Origin: Bacillota bacterium
GTDB taxonomy: Bacteria; Bacillota; Clostridia; Lachnospirales; Lachnospiraceae
Reading direction: 5' to 3'
DNA: 18,658 nucleotides
Assembly: GCA_023437885.1 (NCBI GenBank)
Contig: JAEZFH010000098.1
Span: forward strand, 1-18,658
In this document: positions 1-6,845 of the stretch, one piece after another
Numbering within the stretch: the first letter of the stretch is position 1
How the letters are laid out: each line of letters starts with the position of its first letter
Made by a program: the position numbers and the translations under genes
Notes under the pieces: generated by a model
Database searches by the model: none
What the model saw: only the letters and a program-made list of their open reading frames with translations
Told to the model about the DNA's origin: nothing

Positions 1-468
1 GCCCATCTTTGATACATACGACACAGCATACTCGCCCAGTCACAGCTTTCCGTTCCGCCGGCGCCGGCATGCAGGGTAATAATCGCATTATACTTATCAT
101 AATCTCCGGATAGGAGTGTACGAAGCTTTAATTCTTCCAGATCCTTAATAAAGGTCTGCAACGCTTCTTCAATCTCAGGAAGCAGACTTGCATCATTCTC
201 CTCATAGCCCATTTGTATTAGGGTTTGAACGTCCTCAAAGTCCCTCTTTAAATGGTTATATTCTTCGATGGTATCCTTGAGATTCTTTAATTCCTTCATA
301 TAGCCCTGGGCCATGTCATTGTTATCCCAAAATCCGGGTTCTTCCATGGTTTGTTCAATTTCTTCAACCCTTAAGCTTTTATTAGCCAGGTCAAAGTGAA
401 TCCCCCACTTCAATTAATGGCTTTTCGTAAATACTTAATGTATATTTATACTGATCTAACTCTACCAC
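1..468 (-). CDS. prfB: Peptide chain release factor 2 (RF2), partial, with programmed +1 frameshift
   Basis: RF2 recognises UAA and UGA stop codons and triggers release of the finished protein on the ribosome. The gene runs off the window, so only the N-terminal part is seen. The zero frame starts at GTG 468 (MVELDQYKYTL...), 5 nt after an AGAGGTGAT ribosome binding site, and reads 25 codons to CTT-TGA at 396-391. Skipping one T gives the +1 frame, which continues DLANKSLRVEEIEQTMEEPGFW and reaches HAGAGGTESCDWASMLCRMYQRW, a hallmark RF2 segment close to the ribosome-contacting core. The GGQ and SPF motifs lie beyond the edge. It follows secA in the same direction, a common Firmicute arrangement, but has its own promoter. 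A TTG at 471 is a less likely start because it sits too close to the binding site. Confidence 0.95.
391..406 (-). promoter_or_regulatory. RF2 autoregulatory +1 frameshift site
   Basis: On the minus strand a GGGGG run (406-402) lies 5 nt before CTT-TGA-C (396-390). The CUU codon followed by in-frame UGA is the classic RF2 slippery site. When RF2 is scarce, the ribosome slips +1 and makes full-length RF2. The spacing from the G-run to CUU is a little longer than the 3 nt of the Escherichia coli site. The RF2 sequence resumes in the +1 frame directly after the slip, so this is not a sequencing error. Confidence 0.92.
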
Positions 469-487
469 CAAATCACCTCTTTCACAT

Positions 488-516
488 ATTATATATTATT
501 ATTCATAAAATCTCAA
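488..516 (-). promoter_or_regulatory. Putative sigma-A promoter of prfB
   Basis: Minus-strand TTGAGA (516-511) and TATAAT (493-488) are separated by 17 nt. The predicted transcript would start near 481, only about a dozen bases before the GTG start, giving a very short leader that begins near the Shine-Dalgarno. The region is AT-rich, so chance matches are possible. Confidence 0.55.
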
Positions 517-542
517 TATATTTTGCATATAAATACATTTTT

Positions 543-570
543 ATTTGATTAGCACGAAAGTGCATCAAAT
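543..570. repeat. Inverted repeat with GCAC-GAAA-GTGC core
   Basis: ATTTGAT and ATCAAAT arms enclose GCAC, GAAA, GTGC, with a 2-nt TA bulge on the left. It lies between secA and prfB. It could be a transcript-end structure; there is no clear T-tract directly after it on the minus strand. Confidence 0.5.
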
Positions 571-587
571 TTTGCTTTAAAATAGTA

Positions 588-624
588 CATAACTCACATT
601 CTATCCATTAAAATGTGAGTTATG
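588..624 (-). terminator. Hairpin after secA, possible terminator
   Basis: A perfect 13-bp inverted repeat (588-600 with 612-624, arm CATAACTCACATT) with an 11-nt loop begins 12 bases after the secA stop. In the minus direction it is followed by TACTATTTT, a weak U-rich tail. It may end or attenuate secA transcription, which fits the separate prfB promoter. Confidence 0.5.
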
Positions 625-636
625 CCGAAACACTGT

Positions 637-3210
637 CTATGCATTTCTGCCGCAGCAATGCTTATATTTTCTGCCGCTTCCGCAGGGACAGGGATCATTG
701 GGCTGTATCTTCTTGGTAGCACGCTTGATGGGAGCATTGGCTACGCTGTCGTCACGGTTCGTACCGGTCACCTTCGCCACCTGCTCTCTCTCCACCTTCT
801 GCTCGATACGCACATGAAGAAGTGCCTTAATCGTATCCTCACGGATTGCTGCAATCATATCATCGAACATCTCAAAGCCCTGGAATTTATATTCCACAAT
901 CGGCTGGCGCTGGCCGTAAGCCTGCAGCCCGATGCCCTGACGCAGCTGGTCCATATCATCGATATGATCCATCCATTTGCGGTCAATTACCTTAAGCAAA
1001 ATAACACGCTCAATCTCACGAATCTGCTCCGGCTCAAGGAATTCGGCTTCCTTTGCTTCATACAGCTTTACCGACTCTTCCTTCAGCTGCTGGAGAAGAT
1101 CATTCTTCTTAATATTACGCAGCTGCTCGGTTTCAACTTCAATTCCGGCCAGGGGAATGATCGGCAGAAGAAGCTCTCGGAGTTCGGGCAGATCCCATTC
1201 CTCCGGTGCCTGGTCGTCACTGATGCTGGTATTAACGCAATCCTCCACCGTATCTGTAATCATGCGGTAAATGGTATCACGCATGCTCTCTCCATCCAGA
1301 ACCCGTCTGCGCTCTGCATAGATAATTTCTCTCTGTTCATTGTTTACCTGGTCATATTCCAGCAGGTTCTTTCTAATTCCGAAGTTATTGCTCTCGATTC
1401 TCTTCTGTGCCTTCTCAATAGCATTAGTCAGCATCTTATGCTCAATCTGTTCCCCTTCCTGCAGGCCAAGGGAATTGAAGATGCCCATAAGCCGCTCAGA
1501 ACCGAACAGGCGCATCAGATCGTCTTCAAGGGAGATGAAGAACCTGGATTCACCGGGATCTCCCTGTCTTCCGGCACGGCCTCTCAGCTGGTTATCAATA
1601 CGCCTGGCCTCGTGCCGCTCGGTACCGATGATCTTTAAGCCGCCGGCATCTACCACACCTTCTCCAAGCTTAATGTCCGTACCACGTCCTGCCATATTGG
1701 TTGCTATTGTAACAGCACCAAGCTGCCCGGCATCTGCTACGATTTCCGCTTCCAGCTCATGGAACTTTGCATTGAGTACTTTATGGGGAATATTATACTT
1801 TTTCAATATCGCGCTGATCTCTTCCGAGGACTCGATGGTGATAGTACCCACCAGAACCGGCTGCCCCTTCTGGTGAGCGGCAATGATCTCATTGATAATC
1901 GCTTTGAGCTTCTCTTTTTTCGTCTTATATACTGCATCATGAAGATCAACACGGGCAATGGGAAGGTTGGTGGGAACCTCGATAACATCCATACCATAGA
2001 TCTCTCTGAACTCCTTCTCCTCTGTTAAAGCCGTACCGGTCATACCGCACTTTTTATTATATTTATTAAAGAAGTTCTGGAAGGTGATGGTGGCAAGGGT
2101 CTTGCTCTCCCTCTTAACCTTAACATTTTCCTTTGCCTCAATTGCCTGATGCAGGCCGTCGCTGTAACGTCTGCCGGGCATAATACGGCCGGTAAATTCA
2201 TCAACAATGAGGACCTCATCCTCCTTCACCACATAGTCCTTGTCCCGGAACATTAAATTATGAGCACGCAGGGCAAGGATGATGTTATGCTGTATCTCCA
2301 GATTCTCAGGATCAGCCAGATTTTCCAGATTGAAGAAGTGCTCTATCTTCTTTACACCGTCTTCGGTAAGATGTACATTCTTCTCCTTCTCATTAACAAT
2401 ATAGTCTCCGGTCTCCTCAATTTCTTCCTTCATGATAGCTGCCATCTTGGTGAGCTCGGCACTGGCAGTTCCTTTTTTCATCTGCCTTGCAAGAATATCA
2501 CATACACGGTATAATTCCGTGGATTTTCCGCTCTGTCCGGAGATAATCAGAGGTGTTCTCGCTTCATCAATTAAGATGGAGTCAACCTCATCGATAATAG
2601 CATAATGTAGATCTCTTTGAACCAACTGCTCCTTATAGATTACCATGTTATCTCTCAGGTAATCAAAGCCAAGCTCATTGTTGGTTGCATAGGTAATATC
2701 ACAGGCATAGGCCTCCCGGCGTTCTTCCTTCTCCATGCTGTTGAGAATAACACCAACCTTAAGGCCGAGGAATTCATGAATCCGTCCCATCCACTCCGAG
2801 TCACGCTTCGCCAGGTAATCGTTGACCGTTACTACATGAACGCCCTTACCCTCCAACGCATTCAGATAGGAAGGAAGTGTCGAAGTAAGTGTTTTACCTT
2901 CACCGGTTCGCATTTCAGTAATTCTTCCCTGGTGTAATATGACTCCGCCAATTAACTGTACTCTGAAATGCCTCTGTCCGATGGCTCTTTTTGCAGCCTC
3001 TCTTACGGTAGCGTAGGCTTCTACCAATATATCATCCAGGGTTTCCCCGCTCTTTAGTCTATTTCTGAATTCTGTCGTTTTTGCTCTGAGTTCATCATCT
3101 GTCAATTTTACATATTCTGGTTCCAGTGCTTCTATCCGGTCTACGATTGGTATCACACGCTTGACTTCCCGCTCGCTGTGAGTTCCAAATACCTTTTCTA
3201 TTAATCCCAT
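637..3210 (-). CDS. secA: Protein translocase ATPase SecA
   Basis: SecA is the motor that uses ATP to push preproteins through the SecYEG channel at the inner face of the membrane. The 857-aa product has the usual length. Visible motifs are Walker A (MRTGEGKT, residues 100-107), the DEAD motor box DEVD (207-210) followed by SILIDEARTPLIISG, the second motor domain (GTITIESSEEIS, ATNMAGRGTDIKL, IGTERHEARRIDNQLRGRAGRQGDPG), and a C-terminal SEC-C zinc site (C841, C843, C852, C853 in CPCGSGRKYKHCC) for SecB or ribosome contacts. Start ATG 3210 sits 8 nt after AGGAGTG. It lies between hpf and prfB and has its own promoter and structured leader. Confidence 0.98.
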   Translation of the reverse strand: MGLIEKVFGTHSEREVKRVIPIVDRIEALEPEYVKLTDDELRAKTTEFRNRLKSGETLDDILVEAYATVREAAKRAIGQRHFRVQLIGGVILHQGRITEMRTGEGKTLTSTLPSYLNALEGKGVHVVTVNDYLAKRDSEWMGRIHEFLGLKVGVILNSMEKEERREAYACDITYATNNELGFDYLRDNMVIYKEQLVQRDLHYAIIDEVDSILIDEARTPLIISGQSGKSTELYRVCDILARQMKKGTASAELTKMAAIMKEEIEETGDYIVNEKEKNVHLTEDGVKKIEHFFNLENLADPENLEIQHNIILALRAHNLMFRDKDYVVKEDEVLIVDEFTGRIMPGRRYSDGLHQAIEAKENVKVKRESKTLATITFQNFFNKYNKKCGMTGTALTEEKEFREIYGMDVIEVPTNLPIARVDLHDAVYKTKKEKLKAIINEIIAAHQKGQPVLVGTITIESSEEISAILKKYNIPHKVLNAKFHELEAEIVADAGQLGAVTIATNMAGRGTDIKLGEGVVDAGGLKIIGTERHEARRIDNQLRGRAGRQGDPGESRFFISLEDDLMRLFGSERLMGIFNSLGLQEGEQIEHKMLTNAIEKAQKRIESNNFGIRKNLLEYDQVNNEQREIIYAERRRVLDGESMRDTIYRMITDTVEDCVNTSISDDQAPEEWDLPELRELLLPIIPLAGIEVETEQLRNIKKNDLLQQLKEESVKLYEAKEAEFLEPEQIREIERVILLKVIDRKWMDHIDDMDQLRQGIGLQAYGQRQPIVEYKFQGFEMFDDMIAAIREDTIKALLHVRIEQKVEREQVAKVTGTNRDDSVANAPIKRATKKIQPNDPCPCGSGRKYKHCCGRNA

Positions 3211-3257
3211 ACTTTGTTCACTCCTGTACTATCCAAATTTGACCCCAAAGTGGTTCC

Positions 3258-3317
3258 TGTGCAGTGAGTGTTATGCAAGAGCTTTATTGCCGGCTCTTGC
3301 ATAACACTCACTGCACA
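3258..3317. repeat. 25-bp perfect hairpin in the secA leader
   Basis: Positions 3258-3282 and 3293-3317 are perfect reverse complements with a 10-nt loop. After a 2x2 internal loop, GGTT and AACC in the RNA can add 4 more pairs. The hairpin is flanked by ACCCCAAA at 3242-3249 and 3321-3328. It lies downstream of the predicted secA start of transcription, so it would be in the mRNA. No U-tract follows it on the minus strand, so it is not an ordinary terminator. Confidence 0.9.
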
Positions 3318-3342
3318 AAAACCCCAAAATCGTTCAACTAGT

Positions 3343-3371
3343 ATTGTAACATTTACCTTTGTACTATTCAA
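3343..3371 (-). promoter_or_regulatory. Putative sigma-A promoter of secA
   Basis: Minus-strand TTGAAT (3371-3366) and TACAAT (3348-3343) are 17 nt apart. Transcription would start near 3336 and give a leader of about 126 nt. The promoter lies just after the hpf terminator, so secA appears to be transcribed independently of hpf. Confidence 0.6.
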
Positions 3372-3410
3372 CTTAATTTTGTCTTGTACCAAAAATCTCC
3401 GTTTCACATG

Positions 3411-3450
3411 GATAAAAGGAGCTGTTTCCATTGTACGGAAGCAGCTCCTT
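3411..3450 (-). terminator. Rho-independent terminator of hpf
   Basis: AAGGAGCTG.TTCC (3416-3429) and GGAAGCAGCTCCTT (3437-3450) form a 14-bp stem with one wobble or mismatch position and a 7-nt loop. In the minus direction it is followed by TTTTATCC. It begins 24 bases after the hpf stop. Confidence 0.85.
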
Positions 3451-3473
3451 ATGATTAGATTTTATACAAACTT

Positions 3474-4001
3474 CTAGTACTCCGGTTCAATCAAGCCATA
3501 GGTATTGCCTTTTCTCTTATATACCACATTGACTTCATCCGTCTGCGCATTGCGGAATACATAAAAATTATGCCCCAGAAGCTCCATCTGTACACATGCC
3601 TCTTCTGCATCCATAGGCTTAATCGCAAAGCGTTTTGTCTTCACAATCTTAATAGAATCGTCCTCGTAGTAATCATCCTCCATAAAAGCCTGATTGAAAT
3701 TCGAGGATGCCTGCTTGTGATCTATTAGTTTATTCTTGTATTTTCTCAACTGACGCTCGATGATCTCTTCCACCAGGTCGATGGATACATACATATCATT
3801 GCTTACTTGCTCTGCTCTAATTATATTTCCCTTAACAGGTATCGTAACTTCAATTTTCTGTCTTTCTTTTTCAACGCTTAATGTTACATGAATTTCAGTG
3901 TCAGGAGTAAAGTATCTCTCGAGTTTACCTATCTTCTCATATACAGCCGTCTTTAAGCCTTCAGTTACATCAATGTTCTTACCGCTGATAATATAACGCA
4001 T
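3474..4001 (-). CDS. hpf: Long-form ribosome hibernation promoting factor (HPF/RaiA)
   Basis: Long HPF binds the 30S subunit and joins 70S ribosomes into inactive 100S dimers in stationary phase or stress. The 175-aa product has the N-terminal RaiA/YfiA domain (MRYIISGKNIDVTEGLK... to about residue 105), a linker containing YYEDDS, and the C-terminal dimerising domain (FAIKPMDAEEACVQMELLGHNFYVFRNAQTDEVNVVYKRKGNTYGLIEP). The start is ATG 4001: AAGGAG lies 9 nt before it. A TTG nine bases upstream directly abuts the binding site and is unlikely. It is a single-gene unit with its own promoter, hairpin leader and terminator. Confidence 0.95.
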   Translation of the reverse strand: MRYIISGKNIDVTEGLKTAVYEKIGKLERYFTPDTEIHVTLSVEKERQKIEVTIPVKGNIIRAEQVSNDMYVSIDLVEEIIERQLRKYKNKLIDHKQASSNFNQAFMEDDYYEDDSIKIVKTKRFAIKPMDAEEACVQMELLGHNFYVFRNAQTDEVNVVYKRKGNTYGLIEPEY

Positions 4002-4027
4002 AATGCCCAACTCCTTTTTGCTTTCTT

Positions 4028-4071
4028 GTTAGCATACGTTGTAAACAACGTATAAGCACTTCTATGCTAAC
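4028..4071 (-). promoter_or_regulatory. Nested hairpin in the hpf leader
   Basis: GTTAGCATA (4028-4036) pairs with TATGCTAAC (4063-4071). Inside it, ATACGTTG (4034-4041) pairs with CAACGTAT (4046-4053) around TAAA. The two stems share ATA, so they compete or stack. The predicted transcription start near 4068 puts the structure at the extreme 5' end of the hpf mRNA, where it could protect the RNA. Confidence 0.6.
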
Positions 4072-4074
4072 CTT

Positions 4075-4103
4075 ATTATACCATACGCCCGGAAAAGTGA
4101 CAA
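4075..4103 (-). promoter_or_regulatory. Sigma-A-type promoter of hpf
   Basis: Minus-strand TTGTCA (4103-4098) and TATAAT (4080-4075) have the optimal 17-nt spacing, giving one mismatch to consensus. Confidence 0.8.
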
Positions 4104-4338
4104 GCCACTTTCCATTTTCTTATCCTCCGCCATGACAGGACTTCTGATCCTCCTCACAATAATTAAGAGCAAAGCCGCAAGAAGGACTTCATCCCCTCCT
4201 GATATCCTGCCGGTGATACAATAAATTGATTTGTATAACCTTCTTCAATTACCTAAAAATTCATATATATTTGTATATTCTTTACTATTATGACTAAACT
4301 TTATTATTTTTAATCAAATGAAGATTTGCTTTCCCTAT

Positions 4339-4452
4339 TGTCGGACAACTGAATTGTCAAGTAGTAAAATTGAAGTTTCGATACCTAAAATACGATTTAT
4401 CATAAGTTACAAAACGCACTTTCGTTATTGACATTCATTTTCATGTCCGACA
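4339..4452. repeat. 114-bp segment bounded by inverted repeats, possible insertion-sequence relic
   Basis: TGTCGGACA (4339-4347) and TGTCCGACA (4444-4452) are perfect 9-bp inverted repeats. A second inward pair, TGTCAA (4355-4360) and TTGACA (4428-4433), sits at similar distances from the ends. Ends starting with TGT and carrying repeated inner copies recall IS21-type termini. No coding capacity and no clear target duplication are visible, so a non-autonomous or decayed element is only a suggestion. Confidence 0.4.
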
Positions 4453-4467
4453 CTGGTAGTGTTTAAA

Positions 4468-4538
4468 TGTGGATAATGTGGATAAATCCGTGTATAACTC
4501 CTCATTAGTTAAAAACAGGGCTTCCTGGTTGTGGATAA
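4468..4538. promoter_or_regulatory. Cluster of DnaA boxes
   Basis: Perfect DnaA boxes (TGTGGATAA, reverse of TTATCCACA) occur at 4468-4476, 4477-4485 (directly abutting) and 4530-4538. A one-mismatch copy, CGTGTATAA, is at 4489-4497. All have the same orientation and lie in AT-rich DNA. DnaA is the replication initiator and also a transcription factor. No dnaA, dnaN or rpmH is nearby, and genes on both sides are transcribed in the same direction, so this looks like a titration or regulatory cluster rather than oriC. Confidence 0.7.
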
Positions 4539-4795
4539 CTTTTTGATAAATTGTACAAACGACCCTGGATTTCCCCATATTTTACCAAGTTTGGCATATC
4601 TTTTGTGCATATTGTACATACCCATGTTTGTCAATAGGGATTTCTGATAATTTTTAAGGTTTTCGTTACTCTGAAAACGTTGCTCAAATTTAATCAATTT
4701 AAAGAATATTTCATATGTTATCCATTTATTCTGAATTCAACCTTTGACACCGACATTTGAAGCACTTTAAAAATTGCACAGAAGGGTTCTGCATA

Positions 4796-4851
4796 CAAAA
4801 AGACCAGGCAAAAAATCCATCCGCAGGGAATAGAATTTTTCTGTCTGGTCC
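4796..4851 (-). terminator. Rho-independent terminator of the PilZ gene
   Basis: GACCAG.CA with A-rich continuation (from 4802) pairs with TTTTT.TG.CTGGTC (to 4851). In the minus direction the stem is followed by TTTTTG. It begins 13 bases after the PilZ stop. Confidence 0.85.
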
Positions 4852-4863
4852 AAATCAGGCCTT

Positions 4864-5232
4864 TTACCGCTCTTGATTCATCCTTCTCTCATAATGATCC
4901 ACTTTATCCGCCAGGAAGGGAGCAAGGCCGACAAACTCAGCCCCATATACCTTAGTGTTATTCTCTGCGATATGCGCCCTGACAACTTGTATTACCACAT
5001 AAAAGAAATCCCCATCCCCGAGATTAATTCTGCCGCGGAAATAAAAACCTAACGGTAAGCTGGCTTCACTGATAAAACCCATTCCGCTTTTTGAAATATC
5101 AAATACGGATACCGATGCATTCAAATTCTGGATCACAATATAATCCTGCTTAAAAACCTCATCCACTTCCAAGTGCAGTTCGATAGGAAGCCGCTTATAT
5201 CTTCTTCTGTCCTTCATCTCACTTTCAAGCAT
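4864..5232 (-). CDS. Single-domain PilZ protein (probable cyclic di-GMP receptor)
   Basis: PilZ domains bind cyclic di-GMP and typically link it to motility, surface or envelope functions. The 122-aa product is a lone PilZ domain with both ligand motifs: RxxxR in RRYKR (residues 10-14) and D/NxSxxG in DISKSG (45-50). Its end, YGAEFVGL, is also typical of the fold. No YcgR N-domain, signal peptide or output domain is seen, so it probably acts by contacting a partner. Start ATG 5232 follows GAGGAGAGG. It is flanked by its own promoter and terminator, so it appears monocistronic. Flagellar genes elsewhere in the window suggest motility as one possible target, but that is inference. Confidence 0.88.
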   Translation of the reverse strand: MLESEMKDRRRYKRLPIELHLEVDEVFKQDYIVIQNLNASVSVFDISKSGMGFISEASLPLGFYFRGRINLGDGDFFYVVIQVVRAHIAENNTKVYGAEFVGLAPFLADKVDHYERRMNQER

Positions 5233-5265
5233 GTTATCCTCTCCTCAATTGGTTTAATTAGGTTA

Positions 5266-5294
5266 ATTCTAACATACTTTCTCATATATTCCAA
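5266..5294 (-). promoter_or_regulatory. Putative sigma-A promoter of the PilZ gene
   Basis: Minus-strand TTGGAA (5294-5289) and TAGAAT (5271-5266) are separated by 17 nt, 34 bases before the ATG. Confidence 0.55.
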
Positions 5295-5325
5295 TGAGAT
5301 TTAAGTTTCACTCATGTATTTTGAC

Positions 5326-5358
5326 ATAAAACAGGACCCTTATCAGCTAAGGATCCTG
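5326..5358 (-). terminator. Rho-independent terminator of the NlpC/P60 gene
   Basis: CAGGACCCTTA (5332-5342) and TAAGGATCCTG (5348-5358) form an 11-bp stem with one mismatch and a 5-nt loop. TTTTATG follows in the minus direction. It begins 9 bases after the stop. Confidence 0.85.
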
Positions 5359-5367
5359 AATACTGGC

Positions 5368-6642
5368 TTAATTTACAATTCTTCTTACACAATAAATATC
5401 TCTGTATCTTACATTCGACCGGATAATACCCTGCCGGGAGTTTGCCGCATGTACAATCATGCCGTTGCCAATATACATTGCGACATGGTTCACCGTTCCT
5501 CTGCTATTGGCATAAAATACAAGATCACCCGCAAGCATGTCCGATTCACTTACCCTCTTTCCTGCAGAAGCCGCCTGGTCCCTGGATACTCTGGGAATGG
5601 AGTAACCGAAGTCGGCATAAACCGCTTTAACAAATCCGGAGCAATCCGCACCCCTGGTGAGACTCTCTCCTCCCCAAACATACCGGTTACCGACGAATTT
5701 CTGTGCATATTCAATAATATCACCGCGAAGCCCGGAATTCGAGGAGCTGGAACCGGAGCTTGAACTGGAACCGGAATTTGAACCGGAATTGGAGGAATTG
5801 TTATTGCTTTGGGAAGATCCGGAATTTTTCTTTGCCTCAGCTGCTTTTCTGGCTGCTTCCTTGCGCTCTGCCTCTTCCTGGGCAAGTCTTGCCTTACGCT
5901 CTCTTTCTGCTCTTTCTGCTTCCTGCTGCTCGCGGAGGATACGCTGTTCCTCTTCAATGGAGATAGCAAACTTAAATTCAACGGTCAGATTAATATATTC
6001 ACTGGATACAAAGCCGGTAAAGTCACCGCCTGTCTCGTCATCGGTACCTAACACAATTTCAACCCATTCACCGTAATTCTTCACAACCGGATAGGTCTCT
6101 CCCAGAGGAATTAAGGTCAAAGTGGTGGAATCCAGGCTCATTGCTTCCCTTACTCTTAAGGTCTGCGTATTCTTCACCGTCGCATATTGTGTAGCATAAT
6201 CGTCAATCATAGCCTCGGCATCATGTCCGATCGCCAGATAATTGGCTGCTATATATCCTTTCACATCACCGGATTGGATCTTTACCCAATCCCCTTCAAG
6301 ATATTCCAGTATATCTGCCGCACAACCGCGATACAGCTTACCCACAACCCCACTCTCGGTAGAGGGTTCGCTTCTGATGTTGACATAACTATCTGCTACG
6401 GATACCCCCAGATTGGCATAGGGCGATATGATCTCCGTCTTAAGAATATTAATCAGGGTCTTATCCGCGGTCACTGCGTCCGCTTTTGTCGACAAATAAT
6501 AGTTATCAAGTAAATAAGCAAAACCAGCCACACCCTGCTCCGCTGGAAAAGTATCCGCCCTGGCAGAGGCCGCTGGAATTGAAATATATAATGCGGCCGA
6601 AGCAATAAACAGTGCCGTCTTTATCGCCTTATCTCTTCTCAT
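5368..6642 (-). CDS. Secreted SH3 / NlpC-P60 peptidoglycan hydrolase
   Basis: NlpC/P60 enzymes are cysteine peptidases that cut peptide stems of cell-wall peptidoglycan. The 424-aa product has an N-terminal signal peptide (RRDK then a hydrophobic stretch, likely cut after SARA near residue 29). Two bacterial SH3 domains follow (about 80-140 with VNIRSEPS, and 150-220 with LRVREAMS), then a charged coiled coil (229-272, rich in E, R and A), a Ser/Asn/Gly linker (273-304), and the catalytic domain (306-424). Catalytic residues are C334 in GADCSGF, H386 in VNHVAMYIGNG and a third polar H398 in VHAAN. Start ATG 6642 follows GGGAGG by 10 nt. The gene is monocistronic, with a perfect-consensus promoter and a long structured leader that could hide its ribosome binding site. 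Confidence 0.95.
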   Translation of the reverse strand: MRRDKAIKTALFIASAALYISIPAASARADTFPAEQGVAGFAYLLDNYYLSTKADAVTADKTLINILKTEIISPYANLGVSVADSYVNIRSEPSTESGVVGKLYRGCAADILEYLEGDWVKIQSGDVKGYIAANYLAIGHDAEAMIDDYATQYATVKNTQTLRVREAMSLDSTTLTLIPLGETYPVVKNYGEWVEIVLGTDDETGGDFTGFVSSEYINLTVEFKFAISIEEEQRILREQQEAERAERERKARLAQEEAERKEAARKAAEAKKNSGSSQSNNNSSNSGSNSGSSSSSGSSSSNSGLRGDIIEYAQKFVGNRYVWGGESLTRGADCSGFVKAVYADFGYSIPRVSRDQAASAGKRVSESDMLAGDLVFYANSRGTVNHVAMYIGNGMIVHAANSRQGIIRSNVRYRDIYCVRRIVN

Positions 6643-6839
6643 GTATTAATTACCTCCCACGAAACAAGCACTTGCAAATAAAATTCGTCAGGTGCCGTGC
6701 GCATGATATAGTTCCTCATGCATTAAACAATCTCCCAGTTAGCAACAGCCAAATGTAACGCTCTTGCGAACGTTGGCCATCCGGTAGGAAGGGCAAGCAT
6801 TCCTTCCAAAGAATTGTTACAAAATTATTACATCCGTTT
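6643..6839 (-). promoter_or_regulatory. Structured ~197-nt 5' leader of the NlpC/P60 gene, class unknown
   Basis: Four hairpins can be drawn in order. H1 is GGAAGG/CCTTCC (6787-6807). H2 is a 7-bp stem with a GCAA tetraloop (6757-6774). H3 is GCATGA/TCATGC (6701-6721). H4 is ACGAA/TTCGT (6659-6663 with 6684-6688), with an inner CAAG/CTTG. H4 can extend so that ACCU pairs with AGGU of the Shine-Dalgarno region (6690-6693 with 6652-6655). This arrangement suggests control of translation. I could not match it to a riboswitch family I know, including the cyclic di-AMP (ydaO) class often found before such genes. Confidence 0.6.
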
Positions 6840-6845
6840 GAGGTA

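Larger units (their letters stand above)
4104..4795. other. Long AT-rich intergenic region without a convincing gene
   Basis: Nearly 700 bases separate the hpf promoter from the PilZ terminator. No open frame here has a good ribosome binding site plus a protein-like sequence. What can be seen is a somewhat G+C-richer part (4100-4220), a 114-bp segment bounded by inverted repeats (4339-4452), and DnaA boxes (4468-4538). From 4540 to 4795 I see only AT-rich sequence, including a minus-strand TTGACA (4637-4632) with no good matching -10. An undescribed RNA cannot be excluded. Confidence 0.6.

Noticed and set aside
622..1638. 338-aa plus-strand frame opposite secA
   Set aside because: It is antisense to the well-supported secA coding region, with no binding site or family match.
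3258..3317. Terminator for hpf
   Set aside because: hpf already has a better terminator at 3411-3450, and this hairpin has no U-tract and lies beyond the secA promoter.
4062..4133. 23-codon minus-strand frame starting ATGGCGGAG upstream of hpf
   Set aside because: It overlaps the hpf promoter and leader, and the nearest GGAGG is too far from its ATG. A decayed gene piece is possible but not supportable.
4509..4697. 62-aa minus-strand open frame in the AT-rich region
   Set aside because: It starts at TTG with no Shine-Dalgarno, runs across a DnaA box, and has no protein-like pattern I recognise.
4240..4760. Chromosomal origin of replication (oriC)
   Set aside because: DnaA boxes and AT-rich DNA are present, but no dnaA, dnaN or rpmH is nearby and gene direction does not switch across the site.
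6643..6839. Known riboswitch classes (ydaO/cyclic di-AMP, cyclic di-GMP I and II, TPP, SAM, T-box)
   Set aside because: I compared by eye and did not find the conserved core words of any of these; a covariance search could still find a divergent ydaO member.
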